Counted from the stretch's first letter, positions 51,067 through 60,773 are shown. The stretch: 64,000 bases of DNA from Cytobacillus oceanisediminis (GCF_007830235.1 NZ_VLKI01000008.1:112515-176514), one strand, 5' to 3'. Numbers and translations: made by a program. The notes: generated from the sequence alone by a model not told the origin.

Positions 51067-52299
51067 CTAACTCTTTTCACTTTCATTTAAAAACAATAAT
51101 GCTGCTGTCCGAAATATCTCTGTGGTCTTTGCAAGTTCCTCAATATCCACATACTCATCTATTTGATGGGGAACTTCTCGGTCACCAGCTCCAATAGTTA
51201 CAATCGGAACCCCCGCAACATGGAGAAAAGTGCCATCTGTAGCACCTGGAACTCCATTATAAACAGGTTCTTTCCCGGTAACCTCGAATACTGCTTTTGC
51301 TGTTGCCTTTACTATCGCATTTTCCCTATCAGTTTCAGTCCATGGACGGTCTTCGATTACTTCAAATTCGGCCTTAAAATCCGGATCCTGCCCGGATAAT
51401 CGATTAATTATATCTTGAATCTCTCTCTTCAGCTCACTGTGGTCCTGGCCGGGTACTGTCCTTATATCTAACGTTGTCATACACTGATCTGGTATAACAT
51501 TAATTTGAGCATCGCCTCTGACTGGCGCCTGCAAAATGGTTGGAGTGATACTTGGCCAGCCCAGCATTGGATGATTCCCCAACCTTTCTTTCTCTTTCTG
51601 TTCCAGTCGGTCCAGCTCACAGATTAGTTTCGCCATTCCCGTGTTGGGATTAACGCCACTTAAAGGGATTGCTCCATGAGCCATTTTACCAAATACATTT
51701 ACAACTACACGCATAGCACCTTTTTGTGTAACGCACACTTGATTTTCTTCTGGTTCACAAATGATTGCCCCATCTACATTATCCGCCCATCCACGCTTTA
51801 TAAAATTCTTTATGCCGATCATCATACCTTCTTCATCACACGGAATACAAAGTATAATTTTTCCATTCCATTCTTCATTATCTCTTAGAAGTGAATGAAC
51901 AGCAGTGATCATACAAGCCAGATTTCCCTTTGTATCATTTGTACCTCTTCCATACATTCTGCCATTAATTATTTCTGCGCTAAAGGGATCATGTGTCCAG
52001 GCATCACGGTCACCTTCTGTTACAACATCTGTATGCCCTTCAAACAATAATGTCTTTCCTGGTCTTCCAGAATCTACAATCCCAATGACATTTGGTCTTC
52101 CTGGCTCTACTTCTTCTATATGAACTTCGATTCCTAGCCCCTTCAAATAGTCAGCTGTAAATTGAGCTACCTTTTCTTCATTTCCTCCCTCAACCCCAGG
52201 TCGGTAAACACTCGGAATCTTTACCAAATTCTTTGTTAATTCCACGACTTCTTTTCCATCCCTTTCCAGTCGTGCTTGCCTTTCATTTGTTTGGATCAT
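51067..52299 (-). CDS. M20-family metallopeptidase (ArgE/DapE/ACY1-like)
   Basis: Zinc-dependent deacylase or peptidase, 410 aa. Metal and catalytic residues: FEGHTDVVTEGD (near 86), YGRGTNDTKGN (near 115), PCDEEGM (near 155, catalytic Glu), and AICEPEE (near 177). A lid domain with GKMAHGAIPLSG follows. It begins right at the end of the symporter gene (TAA/ATG adjacent). Probably hydrolyses an N-acyl or dipeptide-like compound taken up by the symporter. Confidence 0.88.
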   Translation of the reverse strand: MIQTNERQARLERDGKEVVELTKNLVKIPSVYRPGVEGGNEEKVAQFTADYLKGLGIEVHIEEVEPGRPNVIGIVDSGRPGKTLLFEGHTDVVTEGDRDAWTHDPFSAEIINGRMYGRGTNDTKGNLACMITAVHSLLRDNEEWNGKIILCIPCDEEGMMIGIKNFIKRGWADNVDGAIICEPEENQVCVTQKGAMRVVVNVFGKMAHGAIPLSGVNPNTGMAKLICELDRLEQKEKERLGNHPMLGWPSITPTILQAPVRGDAQINVIPDQCMTTLDIRTVPGQDHSELKREIQDIINRLSGQDPDFKAEFEVIEDRPWTETDRENAIVKATAKAVFEVTGKEPVYNGVPGATDGTFLHVAGVPIVTIGAGDREVPHQIDEYVDIEELAKTTEIFRTAALLFLNESEKS

Positions 52300-53775
52300 T
52301 TAAAAAACTCCTTCCTTGCCGTCAGTCTGCAATTTACCGTCCGAAGGCTTGTTAAAACTATGATTGGTAGCTAAACTAACTGTAATAAATCCTATTAAGG
52401 AAATAAGAATTGGCAAAACTACTGTATGCATTCCAAATGCGTTTGGATAATAAGTATGGAAAAGGATATAGGAACCTACACCCAGGATCATCGAAGTGAT
52501 TGCACCAAACTTATTGCCGGTATTCCAATACAAACCGAGAACAACTGGCCAAATAAAAGCTGCTTCAAGACCGCCAAAAGAAAAGAGATTCAGCCATATT
52601 AATAGATCAGGAGGACTAAGGGCCATTAAAAAGACTAATACGCCCAAAACAGTCGTCACGGTAAGACTTATATTTTTTATGTTATTGTCGGTTGCATCTG
52701 GCTTTATGTAGTTAAGATAAACATCTTTAACTACTGCTGAACTTACAATCAATAAAAGGGAGTCGACCGTTGACATAATTGCTGCCATCGGTGCTGCCAA
52801 AACTATTCCAGCCAGCCATGCTGGCAGTACTTCCATCGCAATCATAGGCATCACTTTGTCACCGACATCAATTCCCGGCAGAATTGGCCTGGCAAAGACA
52901 CCGATCAAATGCATTCCTAGCATAATGAACCCCACTACAATTGTTCCGATGATCAGAGCCTTATGCATCGCTTTTGAATCTTTATAGGACATTGCCCTTA
53001 CTGTTACCTGTGGCAGCCCTACTACCCCAACACCTACTAAAATCCAGAAGGAAGAAACATATAGAGGCGTCAGACTTCCATCATGGCCAAAAGGTGTTAT
53101 TAAATTTGGATTTTCAGCAGAAAGATCCGAAATGATATTGGATAGGCCTCCGCCCGCGATAACAGTTGCAACGAGCAGGATAAGTGTACCAAAGAACATT
53201 ACAACTCCCTGTACTGTATCCGTAAGTGCTACAGCCCTAAATCCCCCAATAATTACGTAAACCATTACTGATGCTGCAAAAAGAAACAAGGCAGCAGTAT
53301 ATGATAGGCCTGTCAATGACTCAATTAATCTTGCTCCTCCTACCCATTGGGCAGCCATGGCAGAGAACAAAAATATGATTATGCTTAGGGCTGAAAGTAA
53401 TACCACCCATTTGCTTTGATAGCGCTCTTTAAGAAAGTCAATTAATGTTACAGCGTTGTATTTCCTGGCAACAATCGCGAACTTTTTCCCTAAAACCATT
53501 AAAACAAAATAGCCTGTTGCCACTTGAGCCATTGAAAGCAATACCCAACCAAGTCCCTGATTATATGCAACCCCTGGTCCACCGATAAAGCTGCTGGCAC
53601 TTCCATATGTGGCTATCATCGTCATTGCCAAGATAAACCCGCCAAGCTGCCTCCCTCCAAGAAAATATTCCTCGAGGAAGGTGTTGGTGTTTTTCAATTG
53701 TTTACTGGCCCAAAAGCCGATAAAGAAAATCACTATTAAAAAAATGATAAGCGGAATCATCACTTCCCAATTCAT
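52300..53775 (-). CDS. Sodium:solute symporter (PanF-like)
   Basis: SSS-family Na+ symporter with about 13 spans, 491 aa. The N-terminal IFFIGFWASKQLKNTNTFLEEYFLGGRQLGG (split by the first loop) is typical of PanF, and YGSASSFIGGPGVAYNQG near 55 is the family motif. PanF itself imports pantothenate; in this catabolic operon the substrate is more likely an amino-acid derivative. Overlaps the preceding YhdT gene by 4 nt. Confidence 0.85.
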   Translation of the reverse strand: MNWEVMIPLIIFLIVIFFIGFWASKQLKNTNTFLEEYFLGGRQLGGFILAMTMIATYGSASSFIGGPGVAYNQGLGWVLLSMAQVATGYFVLMVLGKKFAIVARKYNAVTLIDFLKERYQSKWVVLLSALSIIIFLFSAMAAQWVGGARLIESLTGLSYTAALFLFAASVMVYVIIGGFRAVALTDTVQGVVMFFGTLILLVATVIAGGGLSNIISDLSAENPNLITPFGHDGSLTPLYVSSFWILVGVGVVGLPQVTVRAMSYKDSKAMHKALIIGTIVVGFIMLGMHLIGVFARPILPGIDVGDKVMPMIAMEVLPAWLAGIVLAAPMAAIMSTVDSLLLIVSSAVVKDVYLNYIKPDATDNNIKNISLTVTTVLGVLVFLMALSPPDLLIWLNLFSFGGLEAAFIWPVVLGLYWNTGNKFGAITSMILGVGSYILFHTYYPNAFGMHTVVLPILISLIGFITVSLATNHSFNKPSDGKLQTDGKEGVF

Positions 53776-54056
53776 TTCGAATTGCCCCCTTCATCCTCAA
53801 AGGGTACCTCTTTGAATAAAAATTTTACAGCGAATACAACTAAAATAACCATTACTACAAATCCTGCAACACAACTATAGAAGAACCATGCTGGCAAACC
53901 CCAAACATAAGAATAACTCTCTACTGATTTCGATCCCATTCCGTATGCGAAGCCAAACCACCATATGAAATTAATTGTTACAAGGATAATACCAATCCAA
54001 GCTTCCCTATGCGAAATTTTAAACCGTGGATCTTTTTGATCAACTTCATACTTCAT
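53772..54056 (-). CDS. YhdT-family small membrane protein (DUF997)
   Basis: A 94-residue protein with two spans (WIGIILVTINFIWWFGFAYG and WFFYSCVAGFVVMVILVVFAV). YhdT genes sit next to panF-type symporter genes in many bacteria and probably form the small subunit. Its stop overlaps the symporter start by 4 nt. Confidence 0.85.
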   Translation of the reverse strand: MKYEVDQKDPRFKISHREAWIGIILVTINFIWWFGFAYGMGSKSVESYSYVWGLPAWFFYSCVAGFVVMVILVVFAVKFLFKEVPFEDEGGNSK

Positions 54057-54077
54057 CCCTTTCCCCCCTTTTGTGTT

Positions 54078-55430
54078 TTACCCCTTGCACACTTCATTGA
54101 TGGATTTTTTGACAACATCTGTCAAAAGTTGCAATTGATTGGTACTAATGGTTAATGGAGGAGCAATTGTGAGCACATTATTAAATCCTGCGACGGTGTC
54201 TCCATTTTTGCCAATGAGCACGCCGAAACTTTTACATGATGCAATGATTTGATTAACTTTCCCTGCATTAAGAGGCTCTCTAGTAATTTTATCTTCAACT
54301 AACTCAATTCCCATCAAAAGTCCTTTTTGACGAATATCACCAACGTTAGAATGAGACAACATCTCTTTCATTATATCCAATAGCTGCTCTCCCATTGACT
54401 TTGATCTTTCTATTAATCTCTCGTCTTCCATAACCTCCAGATTCCTTAATGCTAAAGCACAGGCAGCGGGATTACCGCCAAACGTATTAACATGGCGAAA
54501 ATGGTCATACTCTTCACTTCCTTTAAAAGTGTCGAATATATCTTTTCGTACTGCAGTTGCAGCTAAAGGAAGGTAGCCGCTTGTAATGCCCTTTGCCATT
54601 GTAATTATATCCGGGCTGATTCCTTCATGCATAAATCCGAATTTTTTCCCTGTCCTGCCAAAACCGCAAATTACTTCATCCATAATCAGCAGGGCACCGC
54701 TTTTTTTGCAGGCTTTTTCAACCTTTTTCAGGTACCCGTCTTGCTGAATCAGCACTCCGCCTCCTGTGATATAAGGTTCCATGATTACCGCTGCCACTGT
54801 TTCGTTCATTTCCCAATTTATTGTTTTTTCTAAGAGTCCTGCACATTCTATATTGCAATTCTCAGGATTATTATTAACCGGGCAGTGATAACAATCTGGG
54901 GGGACAGTATGGACGAACCCTGCTGCAAGTGGTTCATATTTATATTTTCTTTGCGCCTGACCGGTTGCTGAAAGAGCTCCCATTGTGTTCCCGTGATAGG
55001 ACCTGTAACGGGAAATGACTTTAAATCGTCCTGATTGACCATTCTGTTCGTGATATTGGCGGGCTATTTTAAAGGCAGTTTCATTAGCTTCAGATCCGCT
55101 ATTCGAAAAGAAAATAATATACTCTCCTTCAAGCCAATCGTTTAATTTTTCCGCTAACTTTATAGCAGGCATGTGGCTTTGAGACATAGGAAAATAAGCC
55201 ATCTTACTTAATTGTTCTGCTGCAGCATCTGCAAATTCAGTCCTCCCATAACCTGAGTTCACACACCAGAGTCCACTCATAGCGTCTAAATATCTTACAC
55301 CCTCTATATCTTCGACAAAAACGCCATCAGCCCTTTCGATAATTAAAGGTTTCGAATCAGGTGAGTAACGATTCATGGCATGCCATATATAATTTCGATC
55401 CTTATCAAATGCACTCTTTATCTGATCCAT
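54078..55430 (-). CDS. Class III aminotransferase (omega-amino acid/pyruvate type)
   Basis: PLP-dependent aminotransferase, 450 aa. It shows SGLWCVNSGYGR near 50, the phosphate-binding NSGSEANETAFKIAR near 110, YRSYHGNTMGALSATG near 142, LIMDEVICGFGRTGK near 248 and the PLP-Lys in TMAKGITSGYLPLAA near 280. Typical of beta-alanine or other omega-amino transaminases. First gene of the four-gene unit (aminotransferase, YhdT, symporter, M20 peptidase); divergent from the PucR-type regulator. Confidence 0.88.
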   Translation of the reverse strand: MDQIKSAFDKDRNYIWHAMNRYSPDSKPLIIERADGVFVEDIEGVRYLDAMSGLWCVNSGYGRTEFADAAAEQLSKMAYFPMSQSHMPAIKLAEKLNDWLEGEYIIFFSNSGSEANETAFKIARQYHEQNGQSGRFKVISRYRSYHGNTMGALSATGQAQRKYKYEPLAAGFVHTVPPDCYHCPVNNNPENCNIECAGLLEKTINWEMNETVAAVIMEPYITGGGVLIQQDGYLKKVEKACKKSGALLIMDEVICGFGRTGKKFGFMHEGISPDIITMAKGITSGYLPLAATAVRKDIFDTFKGSEEYDHFRHVNTFGGNPAACALALRNLEVMEDERLIERSKSMGEQLLDIMKEMLSHSNVGDIRQKGLLMGIELVEDKITREPLNAGKVNQIIASCKSFGVLIGKNGDTVAGFNNVLTIAPPLTISTNQLQLLTDVVKKSINEVCKG

Positions 55431-55606
55431 ATCTATACCTCCTTTATAATCATAGCTATCCCTTTCCCTCTTACCGTAATAACTTTTTTGTAGGAATTTA
55501 CTTCATGAATTGTCCTTCCTTAACTACTTTTCTCTCACTCTTCCCTAAAAGTTTGCTAAAATAAAATACAGAATATTTATAATATTAATTTTAATATGAA
55601 ATCCCT

Positions 55607-55635
55607 TCTGACTCATTAGACAACTTATGTATAAT
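55607..55635 (+). promoter_or_regulatory. Possible promoter of the PucR-type gene
   Basis: TATAAT at 55630-55635 with a weak TCTGAC/CTGACT 16-17 nt upstream, 44 nt before the TTG start. Good -10, poor -35, as expected if activated. Confidence 0.4.
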
Positions 55636-55678
55636 TAAGTTAATTGATTTTACAAAGTGTCCAAAGGAGGAGAACAAC

Positions 55679-56863
55679 TTGCCATCAAATCACACCTTGA
55701 CTATTTCAGAATTATTTAACTTTACTTGTTTTAATGGTTATAAAGTTCTTGCAGGAAAAAAAGGAATAAATCGCAAGGTGAAATGGGCACATATTTTGGA
55801 AGTAACTGAAGTTGGAACGTTGATAAATGGAGGAGAATTGATTTTGACAACCGGTATCGGCTGGTCACAGCATCCTGAAACAGGAGTAAAATTCGTAAAA
55901 GAATTGATTCTTAGGGGAGCAGCCGGTATTTGCATCGAACTACACACATACATAGATAACTTACCTGAGGCGATTATCCATATGGCAGAAGACGCTGATT
56001 TTCCAATTATCGTGTTTGAAAGACAAGTCCGATTTATAGATATAACTAGGAAAGTGTATGATTTACTGCATTTCCCAACTCCTGAAAAGCAATTCCTTTT
56101 TTGCCTGCAAAATTTATGGAATGGATCAGATTATGAACAATTGGAAGAAACAAAGAAAGAATTGTTCAAACACCATGTAGATTTACCTGTCTACTCTGCA
56201 CTTGTTTTGGGTAATTTTAAAATGGATATGGCTTATTTATACTCAAAAGCAAAGAATAATCAGTTATCGTTTATTCAAAGTTATTTAAGTGATATCCCAG
56301 GTAAATTAATTCTCTGGTTTGATGAATCCCCAAACACATTAACCTTCAAAAACCGGGTTGTCAGTACTATACAGACACCATCTAATAATTATAAATTTAT
56401 TTTGGGCGCACAGGTCCGAAGTATTGCATTAATCCAATCAAGTATCACTACATTAAAAAAAGCTCTTGATTATACTCGCAATTTTAAGAGCAGTGACTCT
56501 GTTATATACGAAGAACTCCATTCTGAAAAACTCCTGACCTCAATCGAGGAAAGCGATTTACTAAATTGGATTTACGAATATCTAATGCCCCTCATTGAGT
56601 ATGATCGAAAAAATGATAGTAACTTGCTTTTTACTTTATATATCTATTTACAATGTTTAGGGAATAAGAAAGAAGCAGCTAGCCGGTTATTTATTGTTCG
56701 GCAAACTTTATACCATCGTCTTGAGAAACTAGAAGAGTTTCTAGGCAGAGACTTTATTAAAGATAATAGTAAAAGACTAATGCTAGAGATTGCATTAGCC
56801 GGTTATTTTACAAAATTAGCTAAAGGTGAACAAGGTACAACAGATATGCTGCACATTTTTTAA
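55679..56863 (+). CDS. PucR-family transcriptional regulator
   Basis: A 394-residue regulator with an N-terminal PucR domain (about 1-125; FNGYKVLAGKKGINRKVKWAHILE and LTTGIGWSQH) and a C-terminal HTH_30 domain (about 320-380; YIYLQCLGNKKEAASRLFIVRQTLYHRLEKLEEFLG split). Ligand-responsive activators of purine and amino-compound catabolism have this layout. The start is TTG 55679, well supported by AAAGGAGGA 8 nt upstream. Divergent from the aminotransferase-symporter-peptidase operon, which it probably controls. Confidence 0.9.
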   Translation: MPSNHTLTISELFNFTCFNGYKVLAGKKGINRKVKWAHILEVTEVGTLINGGELILTTGIGWSQHPETGVKFVKELILRGAAGICIELHTYIDNLPEAIIHMAEDADFPIIVFERQVRFIDITRKVYDLLHFPTPEKQFLFCLQNLWNGSDYEQLEETKKELFKHHVDLPVYSALVLGNFKMDMAYLYSKAKNNQLSFIQSYLSDIPGKLILWFDESPNTLTFKNRVVSTIQTPSNNYKFILGAQVRSIALIQSSITTLKKALDYTRNFKSSDSVIYEELHSEKLLTSIEESDLLNWIYEYLMPLIEYDRKNDSNLLFTLYIYLQCLGNKKEAASRLFIVRQTLYHRLEKLEEFLGRDFIKDNSKRLMLEIALAGYFTKLAKGEQGTTDMLHIF

Positions 56864-56989
56864 AGCCATCAATATAAAAAAATAAATGGGCAGCAAAATT
56901 CAGAATAGGCTTTTGCCGTGCCTCTCCGCCCATTTTTGCATAATTTATATGGAGCTTTAGCACTTTTGTGGAAAAGGAGAATGCCCACT

Positions 56990-57316
56990 ATGTATCCATA
57001 TGGTTATTATCAAGGTTACCTTCCCCAGCCCTCAGGCCACTTCACACCGGAATATCAGCAGATAGATCAATATGATTCTGACAGACAGCCACCTCAGCTC
57101 GAAAGAAGAGTAACGGCTTTGGAAAGGCAAAACCAGGACCAGTCAAGAGAAATTACACGTCTAAACAGACAGCTTACTAACCTATCCGATCAGGTGAGAA
57201 TGCTAAATCAGACTGTTGACCGCCACACCCGCAGGCTTAACAGATTAAATCAAAGGCTAAGAGCTGTAGAAAATAGGCTTAATATACCTTTCACCCCATT
57301 CGATGGAGAGTTTTAA
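56990..57316 (+). CDS. Tyr-rich coiled-coil protein, possible spore protein
   Basis: 108 aa from ATG 56990 (AAGGAG 10 nt upstream; the nearer upstream ATG at 56981 is too close). N-terminal [18 protein letters not shown] is Tyr/Gly/Pro rich. A coiled coil fills residues 45-95 with a heptad-like Arg/Leu/Gln/Asn pattern ([18 protein letters not shown] and on). The composition is that of spore-coat or morphogenetic proteins, but the assignment is inference. Monocistronic. Confidence 0.65.
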   Translation: MYPYGYYQGYLPQPSGHFTPEYQQIDQYDSDRQPPQLERRVTALERQNQDQSREITRLNRQLTNLSDQVRMLNQTVDRHTRRLNRLNQRLRAVENRLNIPFTPFDGEF

Positions 57317-57319
57317 TGC

Positions 57320-57357
57320 TAAAAAAAGAAGCATGGACCGCAATCCATGCTTTTTTT
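57320..57357. terminator. Bidirectional terminator
   Basis: AAGCATGGA/TCCATGCTT around CCGCAA, with A and T runs; it closes the coiled-coil gene and the ABC operon from opposite sides. Confidence 0.9.
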
Positions 57358-58162
57358 AAACAGCCATATCCTTAACTTTATAAAGTTTATAGGTTACGAA
57401 TAAAAAAATAAAGATGAAAGAGGCAGATAAAATCAGGAAAACCACATCCAAGCCTTCGCCGAACATTACCTGCTTTGCTTCAAAGTATTTAAAAGGCGTC
57501 AGATATTTCAGGAAATCAATTGAAGAACTAATGTCAATAATAATAGACAACAGAAAGGTGCCCATAAGAATCGCCGTCGAAACCGATCCAGCAGCTTTCG
57601 GGTTCATGGTGGCAGATGCAATAGCCGTTCCCAGAAAAAGGAAAATAAGCTGAAGGATAAACATTCCTGCCAGCAAAAGGGCAATATCTCCATGCAGGCT
57701 TATTCCGTCGTTATAATATTCCACTACTGTTGCAGAGGAAATGAAAGTGACAATGTTAAATATTAAAACATTCACTAACGCAGCTATTAACTTCCAGGTG
57801 ATTACCTTGTTTCTCGAAATAGGTTTGACAAGCAAAAATTCAACCGTTTTATCACGTTCTTCCTTTGAGACAATAGTCGACCCCAGCATACTGGCGTGGA
57901 TTGCCCCCATCACCATCAAATACAAAAACAGAATCCCGTAATATCCCCCTGCGGTAGAAATATCAAGCGACCCAGTTCCCATAATCGCCTGCAGTGCCTT
58001 TGGCATAGCCTTCATTAATTCATTCATCGACTGACCGGACGAAGAAACTCCGCCAAATTTGCTCATACCGCTAGCAACCATCAACAAAATGCCGATACAC
58101 CAAAGGATTAATGATTTACTGTTGGCTTTTAGTTCCCTGAAAAATAAATTCATAGCACGCAC
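57356..58162 (-). CDS. ABC-2 type transporter permease 2
   Basis: 268 aa with six spans; the ABC2_membrane pattern SMLGSTIVSKEERDKTVEFLLVKPISRNKVI near 90-120 (split) is the cytosolic coupling region. Third gene of a three-gene exporter unit (ATPase, permease, permease), 10 nt behind its paralogue. NosY/YhaP-like; probably exports a peptide or drug. Ends in the shared terminator. Confidence 0.82.
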   Translation of the reverse strand: MRAMNLFFRELKANSKSLILWCIGILLMVASGMSKFGGVSSSGQSMNELMKAMPKALQAIMGTGSLDISTAGGYYGILFLYLMVMGAIHASMLGSTIVSKEERDKTVEFLLVKPISRNKVITWKLIAALVNVLIFNIVTFISSATVVEYYNDGISLHGDIALLLAGMFILQLIFLFLGTAIASATMNPKAAGSVSTAILMGTFLLSIIIDISSSIDFLKYLTPFKYFEAKQVMFGEGLDVVFLILSASFIFIFLFVTYKLYKVKDMAV

Positions 58163-58172
58163 CTCCTTAGTA

Positions 58173-58967
58173 TTAAATTGCGATGTCTCTTTTTGAATAA
58201 ATATAGTACACAGCCAAAATTGCTGCCAGAATTATTCCTGCCCCCATAGTAAGAAATGCCGGTTCATAGGCTGAGTTTTTCACAATATAGGCCGGATCAA
58301 AATATTTAAAAGGAGTAATATAGCGCATTGCTTCATCACCTGCAGCCGAGCCGAAAATTCCAAGCATGAAAAAGGCAAAAACCGTGCCAAGCGAAACAGA
58401 AAGAACCGATTTTATACGTGGAATAATAACCGAAACAAGCACCCCTATCGCTAGAAATATAAGCTGCAGCAAGAATAATGAAATAGAAATCAGAATAAAT
58501 GCAGATACACTATAACTTTCAGTCTTAACAATAGAAGCCATCAAGTTGGCAGCCGTTAAAAAAAAGATATTTGTCATGATTAATGAGACAACTGCAGCCA
58601 ACAGTTTGGATGTTAGCACTTGTTTCCGGGTTACAGGTTTGGTTAATAAAAAATCTGCTGTTTTTTCACGTATTTCTTTTGTTAATAGCGAGGTTCCGAG
58701 GTTCATAGCCTGTATAGCCCCGCAAAGAGATACATACAAAAACATATAGGAATAGAATCCGAGAAAAGAAGCAATACTGTCTAATTCCAGTCCAACCGCT
58801 TTTCGGACGGGTTCCGGAAAACCTTCAAGCAGCCTCTTAAAATTCTCGGCATCTCTTGCAATAGCAGGAAACATCGAAAAGAGAAGAATGGTTAAACCAG
58901 CTAAAGAAAGTGACCAGATTAGCGTAGATTTTCTGTAAGACTTCCATTCATGTATAAATATATTCAT
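58173..58967 (-). CDS. ABC-2 type transporter permease 1
   Basis: 264 aa, homologous to the neighbour, with the same coupling motif NLGTSLLTKEIREKTADFLLTKPVTRKQVL near 87-117 (split). Six spans. Six nt separate it from the ATPase, so it is co-translated. The two permeases probably form a heterodimer (inference). Confidence 0.82.
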   Translation of the reverse strand: MNIFIHEWKSYRKSTLIWSLSLAGLTILLFSMFPAIARDAENFKRLLEGFPEPVRKAVGLELDSIASFLGFYSYMFLYVSLCGAIQAMNLGTSLLTKEIREKTADFLLTKPVTRKQVLTSKLLAAVVSLIMTNIFFLTAANLMASIVKTESYSVSAFILISISLFLLQLIFLAIGVLVSVIIPRIKSVLSVSLGTVFAFFMLGIFGSAAGDEAMRYITPFKYFDPAYIVKNSAYEPAFLTMGAGIILAAILAVYYIYSKRDIAI

Positions 58968-58973
58968 AGCTTG

Positions 58974-59858
58974 TTAGTCCTCCTTTTCGTAATAATGCAT
59001 AAAAATTTCCTCCAGATCCGGCTCCTCAACCCAAATATTCACGATATCAATGCCAGCAATCTTTTTCATCATGGAATTCACATTCCCTTTAAATAAGAAG
59101 CTTGCCGTCACCCCATCTTCCTCCAGGTCATTAACTCCTTCTATCTGAAAATATTCCTTGTCGATGGGGGCAGCTGTTTCAATTTTAAATTTTTTATAGG
59201 TACTTTCTTTCAAGGTGCTGATCTTCTCCAGCGTTACGATTTCGCCTTCCTTAATAATGGCAACCCGGTCACACAATCTTTGCACCTCAGTTAAGATGTG
59301 GGATGAAAAAAGGATGGTGGCGCCTTTTTTATTTTCTTCTTTTAACAAATCGAAGAATTTTTGCTGCATAAGGGGATCCAATCCGCTTGTCGGTTCATCC
59401 AGGATGATCAGTTTTGGTTCATGAAGGAGTCCCTGGATGATCCCTACCTTTTTCCGATTGCCCAGAGATAAATCATCAATCTTTTTGGAAAGGTCAAGAT
59501 CCATGATATCTGCCAGTTCGCGAATTCGTTTGCTGCAGTCCTTTTTATAAAAGCTTGCAGAGTATTTCAACAGATCAAGAACCTTCATATTGTCGTAGTA
59601 AAAAACCTCAGACGGCAAATAGCCAATCTCTTTTTTTATCTTAGGTCCGTCTTTAATACAATCTTTTCCGAAAATTTTTGCACTGCCGCCAGTAGGATAA
59701 ATGAGTCCCAGAAGCGTACGTATCGTGGTCGATTTCCCCGCCCCATTCGGACCGATAAAACCAAAAATTTCTCCTTCTTCCACTGTAAAGCTAATATTAT
59801 TGATTCCCCTTGCTTTTCCATAGATTTTAGTCAGATTGCTGATTTCAATTACACTCAT
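58974..59858 (-). CDS. ABC transporter ATP-binding protein
   Basis: ATPase of the ABC-2 exporter, 294 aa. Walker A GPNGAGKST near 38, Q-loop GYLPSEVFYYD near 88, signature LSLGNRKKVGI near 132, Walker B LIILDEPTSGLDP near 151 and the H-loop SSHILTEVQ near 184. The C-terminal 80 residues are a regulatory domain. First gene of the unit; a dispersed repeat element separates it from the TetR gene upstream on the same strand. Confidence 0.92.
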   Translation of the reverse strand: MSVIEISNLTKIYGKARGINNISFTVEEGEIFGFIGPNGAGKSTTIRTLLGLIYPTGGSAKIFGKDCIKDGPKIKKEIGYLPSEVFYYDNMKVLDLLKYSASFYKKDCSKRIRELADIMDLDLSKKIDDLSLGNRKKVGIIQGLLHEPKLIILDEPTSGLDPLMQQKFFDLLKEENKKGATILFSSHILTEVQRLCDRVAIIKEGEIVTLEKISTLKESTYKKFKIETAAPIDKEYFQIEGVNDLEEDGVTASFLFKGNVNSMMKKIAGIDIVNIWVEEPDLEEIFMHYYEKED

Positions 59859-59886
59859 GGAACAGCCTCCTCATTTATAAAAATTA

Positions 59887-60077
59887 GGTAAAGCTCATTG
59901 TTGATTTTGGCACCCTGCTGATTGGAGCGGAAGGCGCTAATCCATCGAAAATGCATTCGCATTTCCTTCGTGCGGTGTTTATTCGGGGATGCTTCAACGT
60001 ACCGCGGGAGGAGCGACGGACCGCCCGCGGTTCGCTAAGCTCCTGGAGCGGAATCAACAGGCAAGTTTAACAGCACC
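59887..60077. repeat. Dispersed repeat element, copy 2 (about 190 bp)
   Basis: Reads TGCTGATTGGAGCGGAAGGCG near one end and CTCCTGGAGCGGAATCAACAGGCAAG near the other, ending TTTAACAGCACC, with a GC-rich core GGACCGCCCGCGG. It shares its ends with copies at 22580 and 33105, but the middle differs (contains GCATTCGCATTTCC). It sits between the TetR gene and the ABC operon. Confidence 0.75.
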
Positions 60078-60093
60078 AAAATTAAAGTAACTG

Positions 60094-60723
60094 CTACTTA
60101 TCTTTGTAAAGAGACTTTCTTAACAGCTCAAGATAAAGATCCATTTCGGCCATTATTTTATCAATATCAATTTGCTCCAAGTTCGCAGAAATCACCTGAT
60201 CCTCTTGCTGATTGCCAAAACCTTCAATCGTCCAATAGATGATATTTACTGCTCTTTTAATATCAATACCTTCTTTAAATTGGGATGTGTCGATATCCGA
60301 AAAAAACTTTTCATAGCTTTTGGACAGCATTTCTTTATTTCTGCGTTCAAGTTCGCCTTTCACTTCCTCAGCCTCTTCCGTGTAGGCCGCTTTAAAAAAC
60401 TTTAATATTTCAGGATAGATACCAAATAACTCAAATTTTATTAATGTGATTTGACGCAGCTTAATGAAAATATCTTTTTCTGACCAATCCAGTTTTTCGG
60501 ATATTTTTTCAGAAAACACCTCCATCAAGTGATCATACAAAAATAAATACATATCTTTTTTATTATTAAAATAATGAAATAACAATCCCTTGGATATGTC
60601 AGCTTCTTTGACAATTTCGTTTGTAGAGGCATTACGGTAGCCTTTTTGTGCGAATACTTTTGTTGCTGCATTTATGATCCGATCCTGTTTCTCCGGATCC
60701 AAACTTAAAAACTTGGAAAACAT
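60094..60723 (-). CDS. TetR/AcrR-family transcriptional repressor
   Basis: 209-residue regulator. The HTH is in residues 10-55 (DRIINAATKVFAQKGYRNASTNEIVKEADISKGLLFHYFNNKK split), with a helical ligand-binding domain after. It is read first, followed 235 nt later by the ABC-2 exporter operon on the same strand, a typical drug-responsive pair. It sits downstream of two perfect palindromes (see 60747 and 60786), so it probably represses itself and the exporter. Confidence 0.9.
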   Translation of the reverse strand: MFSKFLSLDPEKQDRIINAATKVFAQKGYRNASTNEIVKEADISKGLLFHYFNNKKDMYLFLYDHLMEVFSEKISEKLDWSEKDIFIKLRQITLIKFELFGIYPEILKFFKAAYTEEAEEVKGELERRNKEMLSKSYEKFFSDIDTSQFKEGIDIKRAVNIIYWTIEGFGNQQEDQVISANLEQIDIDKIMAEMDLYLELLRKSLYKDK

Positions 60724-60746
60724 TCTTTGTCTCCTTCACTTTAGTT

Positions 60747-60763
60747 TTGACCGAAGCGGTCAA
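60747..60763. promoter_or_regulatory. TetR operator 2
   Basis: Palindrome TTGACC-GAAGC-GGTCAA just after the predicted transcription start, 39 bp (centre to centre) from operator 1. Confidence 0.7.
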
Positions 60764-60773
60764 CTACAATTTC

